Below, piece by piece: positions 1 to 10,001 of a DNA stretch of 64,000 nucleotides. Position 1 is the first letter of the stretch; each line of letters begins with the position of its first letter. Made by a program: the position numbers and the translations under genes. Below the pieces are notes generated by a model. That model did no database searches. It was not told the origin of the DNA and saw only the letters and a list, made by a program, of their open reading frames with translations. Source of the DNA: JBNKFV01 sp050289485 (lineage in GTDB: Bacteria; Pseudomonadota; Gammaproteobacteria; Pseudomonadales; Cellvibrionaceae); assembly GCA_050289485.1 (NCBI GenBank), contig JBNKFV010000009.1:310001-374000 (forward strand). The letters are read 5' to 3'.

Positions 1-585
1 GGTTCCACCCCTCGTTTGTTGATCGCACTGGCGGAATGCGCGATGCCGATTACCGAAACCCGTCACGACGCGCTGATATTGCCAGTGTCATCACTGGGCT
101 TACCAGCCCGACAATCGTCGGCGATTGAAGACCTGGGGTTATTGTCGGTGGACCCCAATCAGGTGCCGCTCGCCGAAGCCGAATTTGTGATGGCTGCTGG
201 CAATGGTGTTCAGGACTGGCCGCAGTTCCATCGGGTTGCCGCCATACTGGGCGCCACTGAGGGAGCCAGTCGGGTGGCAGTGGACGACGGCAATATGCCG
301 CGCGCTCGACAGGTGGGGGCCACCGGTACCTGGATCAGTGCCCGAGTGTATCTGGCGGTGGGTATTTCCGGCGCAGTGCAGCATCTACAGGGCATTGGCG
401 AATGCGACAAGGTCATTGCTATCAATATAGATAAAGATTGCGCCATGGTGAAACGCGCCGATCTGAGCGTTATCGGTGACGCGACGGCCATTCTGGCCGA
501 ACTTGGCCGTCTGGCGGAGAGCTTCCGCCAGGCCGATGCTGATGCCGATGTTGAGGCCGCCGTGGGTAGTGCGGTTAACCAATAG
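1..585 (+). CDS. etfA: Electron transfer flavoprotein alpha subunit (5' end outside window)
   Basis: The reading frame is open from the first base, so the N-terminus lies upstream of the window. The visible part is the C-terminal FAD-binding domain of an ETF alpha subunit: the signature GISGAVQH lies within a stretch running from GATGTWIS to IAINIDKD, followed by ADLSVIGD. ETF alpha, with beta, carries electrons from a flavin dehydrogenase to ETF-ubiquinone oxidoreductase. The stop is 9 bp before the ATG of etfB, so the two are co-transcribed. The sarcosine oxidase and formaldehyde dehydrogenase genes downstream suggest that this is the dedicated ETF of dimethylglycine demethylation (the dgcAB-linked ETF of Pseudomonas). 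That substrate link is inferred from neighbours; the ETF family call is secure. Confidence 0.9.
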   Translation, partial: GSTPRLLIALAECAMPITETRHDALILPVSSLGLPARQSSAIEDLGLLSVDPNQVPLAEAEFVMAAGNGVQDWPQFHRVAAILGATEGASRVAVDDGNMPRARQVGATGTWISARVYLAVGISGAVQHLQGIGECDKVIAINIDKDCAMVKRADLSVIGDATAILAELGRLAESFRQADADADVEAAVGSAVNQ

Positions 586-594
586 GAGGTAGTG

Positions 595-1434
595 ATGAGT
601 CAAGGTTCTGCTCACCCTGGGATCACTGGCGAACAGCCTGCGAATGGGGTCGATATCACGGTGCTGGTTTCCTCCGGTGTGCATCCGGCTTCCGGTCGCC
701 CACGACGGGCGCAGCAGGATGCCCGCGCGCTGGAAATGGCACTGACGTTGGGAGGCAGACTGCGAACATTGCATGCCGGCTGTGCCGATGACCCGGCACT
801 GAGCGAGTATCTGGGTATGGGCATTGGTCAACTGGAGGTGTTGCCGGTCGCTGCCGGAGAAAACCCGCTCCCGTCTTTACAGCAGGAACTACGGCACCAA
901 CTGCCGGACATAATTCTTACCGGTTGTGCCGCTGAACAGGGCGAAGGTTCTGGACAGTTATCTTACCTGCTGGCAGCCGTCCTCGGGCTGCCACTGATCA
1001 ATAATGTGGCGGCTATTATTGGTATTGCCGACGGTCGTGCGGAGTTATTACAGGCCCTGCCGCGGGGGCAGCGGCGTGTATTGAAAGTCCGCCTGCCCTT
1101 TATTGCCACGGTCGATCTGGCGGCAGCACCCCCCAGGCAAAGTGCCTTTTCCGCAGCGCGGCGCGGCACCATCGTTAGTTTGTCACAACCCGATGTGCAG
1201 GACAGTATTAATGCTGCTGTGCCGGGTGAAGTCTGGCAGGTGAATCCGGCCCGCCCACGCCCCAAACGCTTGGCGGCAGCAGCGGCTCCGGCGGCGAAAA
1301 CTGCCGCCGATCGATTCCGTGCCGCCACCGCCCGGCCCGTCAGTAGTGGTTCTAAAATCCTCGATCAGGCAGAACCCAGCGAGCAGGCGCAAGCGATTTT
1401 TGAACTGTTGCGCGCTGAAGGCGTGTTGCGTTAG
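595..1434 (+). CDS. etfB: Electron transfer flavoprotein beta subunit
   Basis: About 279 residues, a divergent ETF beta subunit of the type paired with the betaine/dimethylglycine demethylases. A strong Shine-Dalgarno AGGAGG at 584-589 sits 5 bp before the ATG at 595; a GTG at 592 in the same frame is too close to it and less likely. The core fold is recognisable from the nucleotide-binding region (DIILTGCAAEQGEGSGQLSYLLAAVLGLP) and the basic stretch RGQRRVLKVRLP. An Ala/Pro/Arg-rich linker precedes a short C-terminal helix. It follows etfA by 9 bp and should form the heterodimer that takes electrons from an upstream flavoprotein demethylase. The alpha partner's family is clearer than this one's. 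Confidence 0.82.
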   Translation: MSQGSAHPGITGEQPANGVDITVLVSSGVHPASGRPRRAQQDARALEMALTLGGRLRTLHAGCADDPALSEYLGMGIGQLEVLPVAAGENPLPSLQQELRHQLPDIILTGCAAEQGEGSGQLSYLLAAVLGLPLINNVAAIIGIADGRAELLQALPRGQRRVLKVRLPFIATVDLAAAPPRQSAFSAARRGTIVSLSQPDVQDSINAAVPGEVWQVNPARPRPKRLAAAAAPAAKTAADRFRAATARPVSSGSKILDQAEPSEQAQAIFELLRAEGVLR

Positions 1435-1489
1435 CGGCAGTTTTCACCGCACAGAATGTCTCATCTCCCGGTCGTTATTTGGGTTTATT

Positions 1490-1526
1490 GCGGTTTGCCA
1501 CACAGGCGCTTCGCCGCTTTTTTTTT
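1490..1526 (+). terminator. Probable rho-independent terminator after etfB
   Basis: A short GC stem, GGCG at 1505-1508 with CGCC at 1512-1515 around a CTT loop, is followed by a run of nine T (1518-1526). An alternative longer stem uses GCGG at 1490-1493 with CCGC at 1514-1517. It lies 56-92 bp downstream of the etfB stop. Confidence 0.6.
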
Positions 1527-1620
1527 ATTTTGAAATTTCCCTGAAGACCCTGAGCATGACTGGCTGTATAGCTTTTGCTCAGCCGCTTGGCAGGTCTTTG
1601 ATGGGACTTTTAATCGGGCC

Positions 1621-1645
1621 TTTAAACAGCGCTTTTAAACAGCGC
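1621..1645. repeat. 12-bp tandem duplication between etfB and sdaB
   Basis: TTTAAACAGCGC occurs at 1621-1632 and again at 1634-1645. The 307-bp gap between etfB and the serine dehydratase otherwise holds the terminator at 1490-1526 and a stretch at 1567-1595 that recurs in altered form at 32525-32554. I see no gene in the gap. Confidence 0.6.
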
Positions 1646-1741
1646 GTATTTAGCATTGAACGAGTCGTTTTCGGATAAGTCGGCCCCCAGTGCATTAGTC
1701 AGAATAGCCCCAAATTCACTCCCTACGAGGGATGGCCAGCT

Positions 1742-3148
1742 GTGAGTATCAGTGTCTTTGAACTGTTTAAAATTGGTATCGGGCCGTCCAGCTCTCACAC
1801 AGTTGGACCCATGCGCGCCGCGGGTCAATTTATTCGCCAACTGGAGAAATACGTCAGTTTGGTTGATGTGCGCCGCCTGCAGGTTGAACTATTTGGTTCG
1901 CTGGCGTTGACGGGTAAAGGTCACGGTACGGACAAAGCTGTGTTGCTTGGATTAATGGGTGAGGTTCCAGATCTGGTCGATCCCGACCGCGCCGATGCAT
2001 TGTTCTCCACCGTTTTGGAAACCCAGACTTTGGCGCTCCCCGGCGGCTGCAATATTGCCTTCAATCCCAAATCCGACCTGCTTTTTCACCGTCGTAAATC
2101 GATGCCGGGGCACGCCAATGGTATGCGTCTGCACGCCTTTGACGAGAGCGGCGACCAGCTCGCAAGTGAAGGTTATTATTCGGTCGGCGGCGGTGCGGTG
2201 ATGGGTGAGCGGGAGCTTGAAGATGCTGATAACAACACGCCTGCTGTCGCCGAGAAATTACCTTACCCCTTTGATAGCGCTCAGCAACTGTTGGACATTT
2301 GCGCTGACACGGGCCTGTCTATAGCCGATGTGGTGAAGGCCAACGAGCTGGCGCGTCGTTCACAGGATGAAATAGAGAAGGGGTTGGACGCGATTTGGAC
2401 CACCATGCGCGATTGCGTCAACCGCGGTATTCGCACTCGCGGCGTGCTTCCTGGCGGGTTGGGTGTACAGCGCCGGGCGCCGGATATCTACGCGGGGATT
2501 TTTGACCTGGAGCGCAGCCATCTTATTTTTCCGAATATGGATGGCATGACCTGGGTCAATCTTTATGCGTTGGCAGTGAGTGAGGAAAACGCTGCCGGTG
2601 GGCGAGTGGTGACTGCACCCACTAACGGTGCCGCCGGTATTATCCCCGCGGTCATGCATTACTACCGACGTTTCTGTGCCAAAGAGCAGGGCGGGGACGA
2701 TAGCGCCAATATTTATCGCTTTTTTCTGACGGCGACGGCCATCGGCGCATTATTTGTAAAAAATGCCTCGATTTCCGGAGCGGAGGTGGGCTGTCAGGGT
2801 GAAGTCGGTGTGGCCTGCTCAATGGCGGCCGCGGGACTGGCAGCGGTGATGGGCGCGACGCCAGGGCAGGTGGAAAATGCCGCAGAAATCGCCATGGAAC
2901 ACAACCTTGGATTGACCTGCGATCCGGTCAAGGGGCTGGTGCAGGTACCTTGTATCGAGCGCAACGCCATGGCGGCGGTGAAGGCTATCAACGCTGCGCA
3001 TATGGGGCTTAATGGCGATGGCAGTCATTTTGTGTCGCTGGACAAGGTCATTCGTACCATGCGCATTACTGGCCGCGATATGAATCGCAAGTACAAAGAA
3101 ACCAGTCAGGGCGGCCTGGCTGTTCACGTCAACCAGGTGGAGTGCTGA
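1742..3148 (+). CDS. sdaB: L-serine ammonia-lyase (serine dehydratase, iron-sulphur type)
   Basis: 468 residues with a GTG start, preceded by GAGG at 1727-1730. Converts L-serine to pyruvate and ammonia with a [4Fe-4S] cluster in the cytoplasm. Seen directly: the N-terminal beta-domain signature [11 protein letters not shown] at residues 13-23 and the C-terminal cysteine region with [12 protein letters not shown], typical of the single-chain SdaA/SdaB family at its usual length (about 455-460). In betaine catabolism, glycine from sarcosine is converted to serine by GlyA and then to pyruvate by this enzyme. Pseudomonas has a serine dehydratase in its betaine region, which fits its position just upstream of soxB (53 bp). 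No glyA is visible here. Confidence 0.96.
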   Translation: MSISVFELFKIGIGPSSSHTVGPMRAAGQFIRQLEKYVSLVDVRRLQVELFGSLALTGKGHGTDKAVLLGLMGEVPDLVDPDRADALFSTVLETQTLALPGGCNIAFNPKSDLLFHRRKSMPGHANGMRLHAFDESGDQLASEGYYSVGGGAVMGERELEDADNNTPAVAEKLPYPFDSAQQLLDICADTGLSIADVVKANELARRSQDEIEKGLDAIWTTMRDCVNRGIRTRGVLPGGLGVQRRAPDIYAGIFDLERSHLIFPNMDGMTWVNLYALAVSEENAAGGRVVTAPTNGAAGIIPAVMHYYRRFCAKEQGGDDSANIYRFFLTATAIGALFVKNASISGAEVGCQGEVGVACSMAAAGLAAVMGATPGQVENAAEIAMEHNLGLTCDPVKGLVQVPCIERNAMAAVKAINAAHMGLNGDGSHFVSLDKVIRTMRITGRDMNRKYKETSQGGLAVHVNQVEC

Positions 3149-3201
3149 ACCGCGGGCACCTTTAACCAGGCACCTTATAACTTTGTGAGTGGGTTTTTAT
3201 C

Positions 3202-4479
3202 ATGTCGCAACTTTTTGCCAATAAACAGCGTCGTTATTCCGGTTTTGGTTTGCTGCGCCACGCGCTGCAACATCACGAAAACTGGCAGCGGGTTTGGCGC
3301 AACCCGAAACCGAAGAAGAAATACGACGTTATTATCGTTGGTGGCGGTGGTCACGGTCTTGCCACAGCCTACTATATCGCGCGCAAATACGGCGTCACCA
3401 ATGTGGCAGTGTTGGAAAAAGGCTGGCTGGGTGGCGGCAACACTGCGCGCAACACCACTATCGTGCGTTCCAATTACCTGTGGGACGAAGCCGCTCACCT
3501 CTATGAACACGCGATGAAACTGTGGGAGGGCTTGTCGCAAGACCTCAACTACAACGTGATGTTCTCCCAACGCGGCGTGATGAACCTCGGTCATACCCTG
3601 CAGGATATGCGCGACATCCAGCGGCGGGTTAACGCCAACCGCCTCAATGGTATTGATGGTGAAGTGCTGGATACTGCCGGGGTGCAAGCGCTTTGCCCAA
3701 TCCTTAACTGCTCGCCCGATGCGCGTTATCCCGTGCTCGGTGCGTCCTGGCAGCCCCGCGCCGGGGTGGCGCGACACGATGCGGTTGCCTGGGGTTATGC
3801 GCGGGCAGCCGATGCTCTTGGTGTCGACCTGATCCAACAGTGTGAAGTAACCGATATTCTGATTGAGGATGGTGCCACTATTGGTGTTGAGACTAAACAG
3901 CACGGCACCATTAAAGCGGATCGGGTCGGTTGTGTGGTGGCGGGTAACTCCAGCGTGCTGGCGCGAATGGCTGGCTTTAATCTGCCCCTGGAATCTCACC
4001 CATTACAGGCACTGGTATCGGAGCCGATCAAGCCGGTGCTGGATACGGTAGTGATGTCCAACCATGTGCACGGTTATATCTCTCAGTCAGACAAGGGCGA
4101 TTTGGTCATCGGCGCCGGGATTGATGGCTATAACGGTTACGGCCAGCGTGGCTCTTTCTCTGTGGTCGAACATACCCTGCAGGCGATCGTTGAAATGTTT
4201 CCGATGTTCAGTCGGGTGCGTATGAACCGGCAGTGGGGCGGCATTGTTGATACCTGCCCGGATGCCTGCCCGATTATCTCAGCAACACCCGTGGAAAACC
4301 TGTTTTTTAACTGCGGTTGGGGTACCGGTGGCTTTAAGGCAACACCCGGCTCGGGTGAAGTCTTTGCGGCAACCCTGGCGCGGGGCGAAGCCCATGAACT
4401 GGCCAAGCCTTTCTCTATGTTCCGTTTTAACAGCGGTGCTCTGATCGATGAGCACGGTGCTGCCGGCGTAGCGCATTAA
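3202..4479 (+). CDS. soxB: Sarcosine oxidase beta subunit
   Basis: 425 residues. SoxB is the flavin-bearing catalytic subunit of heterotetrameric sarcosine oxidase, oxidising sarcosine to glycine with the methyl group passing to tetrahydrofolate or leaving as formaldehyde. A dinucleotide-binding motif [16 protein letters not shown] begins near residue 37. The segment [13 protein letters not shown] holds the His that carries covalent FMN in the family. The C-terminal [14 protein letters not shown] is the usual FAD-domain end. It is the first gene of the order B-D-A-G, the same as in Pseudomonas and Corynebacterium. No strong ribosome site precedes the ATG, but this start gives full family length. 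Confidence 0.97.
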   Translation: MSQLFANKQRRYSGFGLLRHALQHHENWQRVWRNPKPKKKYDVIIVGGGGHGLATAYYIARKYGVTNVAVLEKGWLGGGNTARNTTIVRSNYLWDEAAHLYEHAMKLWEGLSQDLNYNVMFSQRGVMNLGHTLQDMRDIQRRVNANRLNGIDGEVLDTAGVQALCPILNCSPDARYPVLGASWQPRAGVARHDAVAWGYARAADALGVDLIQQCEVTDILIEDGATIGVETKQHGTIKADRVGCVVAGNSSVLARMAGFNLPLESHPLQALVSEPIKPVLDTVVMSNHVHGYISQSDKGDLVIGAGIDGYNGYGQRGSFSVVEHTLQAIVEMFPMFSRVRMNRQWGGIVDTCPDACPIISATPVENLFFNCGWGTGGFKATPGSGEVFAATLARGEAHELAKPFSMFRFNSGALIDEHGAAGVAH

Positions 4480-4531
4480 CCCAGAATATAGGGTGCGCAC
4501 TAGCGAAAAATATAAGTGAGGAACCGCAATT

Positions 4532-4813
4532 ATGTTTGAAATCTTTTGTCCCCACTGTGAGGAACACCGCGACCAGGAGGAGTTTCATCCTGTCGGCCAG
4601 GCACATATTGCCCGGCCTGCGGATCCCGATGCCTGCACAGATGAAGAATGGGCGGAATATCTTTATTTCCGTAAAAACCCTCGCGGGCTACATCACGAAA
4701 TGTGGGTACATGCGGTGGGTTGTCGCCGGTTTTTCAATGTGACCCGTGACACGGTTAGTTATGAAATTAAAGAAGTCTATCTTATGGGCACGCAGCCCAT
4801 GGTCGCCAGCTGA
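4532..4813 (+). CDS. soxD: Sarcosine oxidase delta subunit
   Basis: 93 residues, the usual length. SoxD is the small zinc-binding subunit of heterotetrameric sarcosine oxidase. The four ligands known from the Corynebacterium structure (two Cys in CPHC, then His and Cys) are matched here by Cys6, Cys9, His60 and Cys64 (CPHC, then VHAVGC). The ATG is preceded by GAGGAA at 4518-4523. The gene lies 52 bp after soxB and 24 bp before soxA, clearly within one operon. Confidence 0.96.
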   Translation: MFEIFCPHCEEHRDQEEFHPVGQAHIARPADPDACTDEEWAEYLYFRKNPRGLHHEMWVHAVGCRRFFNVTRDTVSYEIKEVYLMGTQPMVAS

Positions 4814-4837
4814 GAAGACTATCTGTTGAGGTGAAAC

Positions 4838-7800
4838 ATGGCACAAGTCAATCGAATTTCCAGCGGCGGGCAGATCGACCGCAGCAAACCACTAACGTTT
4901 CAATACGGTGGCAGAACCCTGCACGGCTATAGCGGCGATACGGTGGCTTCGGCGCTGCTGGCGAATGGCGTGAATATTATTGGGCGTAGCTTTAAATACG
5001 GTCGTCCACGCGGCGTCTTCAGCGCCGGCGCTGACGAACCTAATGCCATTTTGCAACTGGGCGCCACCGAGGCGACCCAGGTGCCCAATGTGCGGGCGAC
5101 ACAGCAGGAACTTTACGACGGACTGGTATGTGCGCCGACCAACTGCTGGCCATCACCGGCATTTGATTTGAAGGGTATCTTTGGTGCTTTGGCGGGTAAA
5201 TTCATGCCTCCCGGGTTTTACTACAAAACCTTTATGTACCCCGCCAAGCTTTGGCTCACCTACGAAAAATTTATTCGTCGTGCGGCGGGTTTTGGTCGTT
5301 CCCCCCGTGTCGCCGATCCAGATGTTTATGACCATCTGCACCACCACGTCGATGTGATGGTGGTCGGTGGCGGCCCCGCTGGTATTGCCGCGGCTTTGAG
5401 CGCCGCGCGCAGTGGCGCGCGGGTGTTGCTGGCTGACGAACAACCAATGCTGGGAGGCAGTTTACTGGATCTGGTCACTGAATCACTGGCGCCAGGCGAG
5501 TACCAAGCGCTTAGCAGCTGGTTGAACGAGGCTATTGCCGAACTGGAGGCTAATCCGGATGTCACCGTACTGACGCGGGCGACGGTGACCGGCTACCACG
5601 ATCACAATTTCCTCACCGTACACGAACGCTGCAGCGATCATCTGCGGGACCTGAACGGCAGCGTCAAGCCGCGCCAGCGACTGCATAAGGTGCGAGCCAG
5701 CGATGTGGTACTGGCTACCGGTGCGCAGGAGCGCCCACTGGTTTATGGCAATAACGATGTGCCCGGCAATATGCTGGCATCTGCGGTGGTCAGTTATATT
5801 CATCGCTATGCAGTAGTACCCGGTCGGCGTCTGGTGCTGATGACCACCAATGACAGCGCCTATGCTGCCGCGTTTGCCTGGCATGCTGCGGGCCGTGAGG
5901 TGGTCGCGATTGTCGACACCCGCGGGTCTCCAGAGGGTTCAGCCCAGCAGCGGGCGAGGGCACTGGGTATCAACGTGATCAGCGGCTCCGCGCTGATTAA
6001 TGTACGCGGCAGTGCCCGGGTTAAAGCAGTGGAAATTGCCCGCTTCGACGTCAGTGGCAGCCATGTATCCGGCCCGGTGCAGTTGTTAGGTTGTGACACG
6101 GTAGCCAGCAGTGGTGGCTGGAGCCCGGTTGTGCATCTGTCTTGTCATACCGGTAGCCGGCCGCGCTGGGACAAGGACAAATTCGGCTTTGTACCGGGCA
6201 CAACAGTGCAGCGCCAGCTGACGGCGGGATCCATTAATGGCACGGCCTCGCTGGCCAATTGCCTGGCCGAGGGCGCCAGGCAGGGACAGCTGGCGGCAGA
6301 GCGAGCGGGTTACGGCGGCCTGGACTCGCTGCCGGTGTTGCCGATGTTGAATACGGTTGCGGAAGTAGCGCCGATGGAGCTCTATCATGTGCCACATATT
6401 CTTCCCTCCAGCCGTGCACCCAAGCAGTTTGTCGATTTCCAGAACGACGTGACGGCCGCGGGTATCGAACTGGCGACCCGAGAGGGCTTTGAATCAATCG
6501 AACACGTCAAGCGTTATACCGCGTTGGGTTTCGGCACCGATCAGGGAAAACTGGGCAATGTCAACGGTATGGCGATTACCGCCCGCGCCCTGAATAAATC
6601 CATTGAGGAAACCGGCACCACGGTGTTCCGCCCGAACTACACCCCGGTAAGTTTCGGCGCTATTGCCGGGCGCCACTGCGGTGCACTGTTTGACCCCGAG
6701 CGCATGACCGCGATGCACGAATGGCACGTTGCCCACGGTGCGCGTTTTGAGGTTGTGGGGCAGTGGATGCGTCCCTGGTACTACCCTAAGGTGGGTGAAA
6801 GTATGGAGCAGGCGCTGGCCCGGGAATGTTTGGCGACGCGTAACAGCGTTGGTATTCTCGATGCCTCCACCTTGGGTAAAATCGATATTCAGGGCCCCGA
6901 TGCCCGCGAGTTTATCGGCCGTATCTACAGTAATGCCTGGGCCAAACTAGCGGTGGGTAAATGCCGCTACGGGCTGATGTGCGGTGAGGACGGCATGGTC
7001 TTCGACGACGGTGTCACCTCCTGCCTGGGTGAGAATCATTTTCTGATGACCACCACCACCGGCGGTGCGGCGCGTGTGCTGGAGTGGCTGGAACTCTACC
7101 ACCAGACCGAGTGGCCGGAATTGAAGGTCTACTTCACCAGTGTCACCGATCACTGGGCGACCATGACCATTGCCGGCCCTAACAGCCGCAAGCTGTTGCA
7201 AGAACTGACCGATGATATCGATCTGGATCGCGAGCAGTTTAAGTTTATGGACTGGCGTGCGGGCACCGTGGCAGGCGTGCCGGCGCGGGTCTTCAGAATC
7301 TCCTTTACCGGCGAGTTGTCCTACGAGATTAACGTGCAGGCCAATTACGGTAAGCATGTGTGGGAGAAGCTGTTTGAACACGGCGCAAAGTACGAGCTGA
7401 CGCCTTACGGTACCGAGACCATGCATATTCTGCGCGCCGAAAAAGGCTTTATTATTGCCGGTCAGGACACCGACGGCTCGGTGACGCCCTATGACCTCAA
7501 TATGGGCTGGTGTGTGGCACAGAATAAACCGTTCAGTTATATCGGTAAGCGTGGCATGGCGCGGGAAGACTGTGTGCGCGAAGATCGCAAGCAACTGGTG
7601 GGCCTGAAAACCCGTGACCCGCAAAAGGTTATCCCCGAAGGGGCTCAGGCAGTTGACGATCCCAATCAGCCGCTACCCATGACCATGCTCGGGCATGTGA
7701 CCTCGAGTTATTACAGCGCAGTGCTGGGCCGTAGCATCGCCCTCGGCATGATCCGAGGTGGTTTGCAGCGAATGGGGCAGACCGTGTATTACCCACAGCC

Positions 7801-7876
7801 TGACGGGAGCGTCATCGAAGCGGAAATTTGTGAGGCTGTTTTCTACGATACCAAAGGAGAGCGGCAAAATGTCTGA
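4838..7876 (+). CDS. soxA: Sarcosine oxidase alpha subunit
   Basis: 1012 residues, full length. Domain order: an N-terminal 2Fe-2S-ferredoxin-like region (residues about 20-110, with RPRGVFSAGADEPNA); a pyridine-nucleotide/FAD domain starting with MVVGGGPAGIAAALSAA near residue 174; and a C-terminal aminomethyltransferase (GcvT-like) folate-binding domain over roughly the last 380 residues (GELSYEINV, LRAEKGFIIAGQDTDG). The last domain passes the methyl group to tetrahydrofolate. The Shine-Dalgarno GAGGTG is at 4828-4833. Its 3' end overlaps soxG by 8 bp, which implies translational coupling. Confidence 0.97.
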   Translation: MAQVNRISSGGQIDRSKPLTFQYGGRTLHGYSGDTVASALLANGVNIIGRSFKYGRPRGVFSAGADEPNAILQLGATEATQVPNVRATQQELYDGLVCAPTNCWPSPAFDLKGIFGALAGKFMPPGFYYKTFMYPAKLWLTYEKFIRRAAGFGRSPRVADPDVYDHLHHHVDVMVVGGGPAGIAAALSAARSGARVLLADEQPMLGGSLLDLVTESLAPGEYQALSSWLNEAIAELEANPDVTVLTRATVTGYHDHNFLTVHERCSDHLRDLNGSVKPRQRLHKVRASDVVLATGAQERPLVYGNNDVPGNMLASAVVSYIHRYAVVPGRRLVLMTTNDSAYAAAFAWHAAGREVVAIVDTRGSPEGSAQQRARALGINVISGSALINVRGSARVKAVEIARFDVSGSHVSGPVQLLGCDTVASSGGWSPVVHLSCHTGSRPRWDKDKFGFVPGTTVQRQLTAGSINGTASLANCLAEGARQGQLAAERAGYGGLDSLPVLPMLNTVAEVAPMELYHVPHILPSSRAPKQFVDFQNDVTAAGIELATREGFESIEHVKRYTALGFGTDQGKLGNVNGMAITARALNKSIEETGTTVFRPNYTPVSFGAIAGRHCGALFDPERMTAMHEWHVAHGARFEVVGQWMRPWYYPKVGESMEQALARECLATRNSVGILDASTLGKIDIQGPDAREFIGRIYSNAWAKLAVGKCRYGLMCGEDGMVFDDGVTSCLGENHFLMTTTTGGAARVLEWLELYHQTEWPELKVYFTSVTDHWATMTIAGPNSRKLLQELTDDIDLDREQFKFMDWRAGTVAGVPARVFRISFTGELSYEINVQANYGKHVWEKLFEHGAKYELTPYGTETMHILRAEKGFIIAGQDTDGSVTPYDLNMGWCVAQNKPFSYIGKRGMAREDCVREDRKQLVGLKTRDPQKVIPEGAQAVDDPNQPLPMTMLGHVTSSYYSAVLGRSIALGMIRGGLQRMGQTVYYPQPDGSVIEAEICEAVFYDTKGERQNV

Positions 7877-8522
7877 AGCCTCTGTTGAAGTCAAGCCAGC
7901 ACCGGAGTCAGCGATGGTTGTGTATATGGAGCAGCTTCCCCGGAATGCCGAAGTTCGTGCAGAGAGCCCGTTGGCCGGAGAACTGGCAGGTGATGTAGCC
8001 AGCGCCGATGGCAACGCCGCAGTGCGGCTTGAGGAACTGGCGTTGGCGACGCATTTGGTGTTGCGCGGCGACGCCGGTGACGCCCAGTTTCGGGAAGGTG
8101 TCGAAGCGGCATTGGGCCTGCCCCTGCCGCAGCGACTGCAGTCGTCCACTGAGGGAGATCGCTGCCTGCGCTGGATCAGCCCGGATGAATGGCTGTTGAC
8201 GGCCGATTACGGCGATGCCTTTAAGCTTGAAACTATGCTGCACGAACAGCTCAGCGGTCATGTTTCCATCGTCAATGTCAGTGGCGGACAGACGCTGTTT
8301 CGCTTGAGCGGCGCCGCTGCACAAACGGTGCTGCGCAAATCAACCGCTTATGATGTCCACGACCGGAACTTCCCGGTGGGCAAAGTAGTGACCACAGTGA
8401 TTGCTAAAAGTCAGGGGGTGGTGTGCAGGGTCGCCAATGACGAGTGGGAAATCGTTGTGCGGCGCAGTTTTGCGCGTTACCTCTGGCGCTGGTTACAGGA
8501 TGCGGGCAGGGAGTTTCTGTGA
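7869..8522 (+). CDS. soxG: Sarcosine oxidase gamma subunit
   Basis: About 217 residues, fitting SoxG (around 200). The ATG at 7869 overlaps the end of soxA (stop at 7874-7876); GGAG at 7857-7860 serves it. The protein is a lone GcvT-like fold that completes the alpha-beta-gamma-delta complex; family features include RCLRWISPDEWLL and NVSGGQTLFRLSG. An in-frame ATG lies upstream at 7758 but falls wholly inside soxA and has no reason to be used. Confidence 0.95.
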   Translation: MSEASVEVKPAPESAMVVYMEQLPRNAEVRAESPLAGELAGDVASADGNAAVRLEELALATHLVLRGDAGDAQFREGVEAALGLPLPQRLQSSTEGDRCLRWISPDEWLLTADYGDAFKLETMLHEQLSGHVSIVNVSGGQTLFRLSGAAAQTVLRKSTAYDVHDRNFPVGKVVTTVIAKSQGVVCRVANDEWEIVVRRSFARYLWRWLQDAGREFL

Positions 8523-8571
8523 CATCCACAACCGGTTTGTGAGCCGCCATTGGCCGCAGGCCAGTATCGGT

Positions 8572-8617
8572 CTTGGAAATACAAGGGGGTTCGTAACATT
8601 TCGCGGGTATTTCCAAG
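8572..8617. other. 11-bp perfect inverted repeat between soxG and fdhA
   Basis: CTTGGAAATAC (8572-8582) and GTATTTCCAAG (8607-8617) are exact complements around a 24-nt spacer. A smaller hairpin TGGCC-GCA-GGCCA lies at 8551-8563. There is no T-run, so these may be a weak terminator of the sox operon or a regulator site for fdhA; the sequence does not decide. Confidence 0.5.
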
Positions 8618-8787
8618 GCGTGCGACAAAATAGATAAGGAGATCTGTTGTGTCGCCGGGTTAATAGGTCGTCAGCGTGAAAGTCGCACCGAGATACATGC
8701 ACGTCGCGTCCAAACATTTTCAGTAGTGAAGCGTCTATATCATTTCCAAAGGCTCCAGTGATAACAATAACTCGTCAGGAGAAATTT

Positions 8788-9987
8788 ATGTCCAGTTCTA
8801 CAAACCGCGGTGTCGTCTATAAAGGCCCCGGAGAAGTTGCCGTCGAATCAATTGCCTTTCCCGGATTAGCATTGGGTCAACGCCAGTGTGATCATGGTGT
8901 TATTCTGAAAGTCATTACCACTAACATCTGCGGTAGTGACCAACACATGGTTCGGGGGCGAACGACCGCGCAAGCAGGCCTTGTGCTCGGACACGAAATT
9001 ACCGGTGTCATTCTTGAAAAGGGTCGTGACGTAGAGTTTTTAAACGTCGGTGACATCGTCTCTGTCCCGTTTAATATTGCTTGTGGCCGCTGCCGAAACT
9101 GTAAGTCGGGCAAGACCGGTATCTGTTTAAACGTTAACCCTGCGCGTCCAGGTGCTGCTTATGGCTATGTCGACATGGGCGGCTGGATTGGTGGCCAGGC
9201 AGAGTATGTCATGGTGCCATACGCTGATTTCAACCTGCTTAAATTCCCTGATGCCGATCAAGCTATGGAAAAAATCCGGGATTTGACGCTGTTGTCCGAT
9301 ATTTTTCCAACCGGGTTTCACGGCTGTGTGTCCGCGGGTGTTGGGCCCGGCTCAACCGTTTATATCGCCGGCGCCGGCCCTGTTGGCCTTGCTGCCGCCG
9401 CCTCTGCGCAGTTACTGGGGGCAGCGTGTGTGATTGTAGGTGATATGATCCCGGATCGTTTGGAGCAAGCCCGCAGTTTTGGTTGCGAAACCATAGACCT
9501 TCGCGAAGATGGCAGCATGGAAGATAAACTCGAAGTCATCCTGGGTGATCGTGAAGTTGATTGTTTTGTCGACTGCGTCGGTTTTGAGGCACACGGCTGT
9601 GGCTGTAACCACGGCAAAGAAGCGCCTGCGACGGTTCTCAACTCGGCGATGCAAATCACGCGGGCCGGCGGAGAAATAGGTATTCCGGGGCTTTATGTGA
9701 CCGATGATCCGGGTGCTGTGGACGATGCCGCCAGAGTAGGGGCCTTGAGCATGCGTTTCGGTCTCGGCTGGGCAAAATCCCATTCATTCCACACGGGACA
9801 GTGCCCGGTGATGAAATACCATCGCAATCTGATGCAGGCCATTCTGTTTGAGAAAATTGATATAGCCAGAGCCGTAAACGTGCAGATGATTACCCTGGAT
9901 CAGGCTCCCCAAGGTTATGCCGATTTTGATGGTGGCGCTGCCAAGAAGTTCGTGATTGATCCGCACGGCAGTACGGCAGCAGCATAA
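8788..9987 (+). CDS. fdhA: Glutathione-independent formaldehyde dehydrogenase
   Basis: 399 residues from the ATG at 8788 (AGGAG at 8776-8780), the same length as the Pseudomonas putida enzyme; an upstream in-frame ATG at 8758 lacks such a site. A zinc-dependent medium-chain dehydrogenase that oxidises formaldehyde to formate with tightly bound NAD. Visible ligands: catalytic Cys48 (ICGSD), His69 (GHE) and the Asp of LSDIFPTGFHGC; structural-zinc Cys99, 102, 105 and 113 in ACGRCRNCKSGKTGIC. The Rossmann motif is VYIAGAGPVGLAAAA. In betaine/sarcosine catabolism it disposes of formaldehyde released by demethylation, which agrees with its place after soxG. Confidence 0.97.
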   Translation: MSSSTNRGVVYKGPGEVAVESIAFPGLALGQRQCDHGVILKVITTNICGSDQHMVRGRTTAQAGLVLGHEITGVILEKGRDVEFLNVGDIVSVPFNIACGRCRNCKSGKTGICLNVNPARPGAAYGYVDMGGWIGGQAEYVMVPYADFNLLKFPDADQAMEKIRDLTLLSDIFPTGFHGCVSAGVGPGSTVYIAGAGPVGLAAAASAQLLGAACVIVGDMIPDRLEQARSFGCETIDLREDGSMEDKLEVILGDREVDCFVDCVGFEAHGCGCNHGKEAPATVLNSAMQITRAGGEIGIPGLYVTDDPGAVDDAARVGALSMRFGLGWAKSHSFHTGQCPVMKYHRNLMQAILFEKIDIARAVNVQMITLDQAPQGYADFDGGAAKKFVIDPHGSTAAA

Positions 9988-10001
9988 CCGTTCATTTCAA
10001 T

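Noticed and set aside
1435..1741. Glycine riboswitch ahead of the serine dehydratase
   Set aside because: I looked for the conserved glycine-aptamer segments and did not see them; only repeats and a terminator are present.
3175..3999. Long minus-strand open frame over soxB
   Set aside because: It is the antisense shadow of a well-supported gene and has no protein-family features.
6947..7624. Long minus-strand open frame over soxA
   Set aside because: Antisense shadow of soxA.
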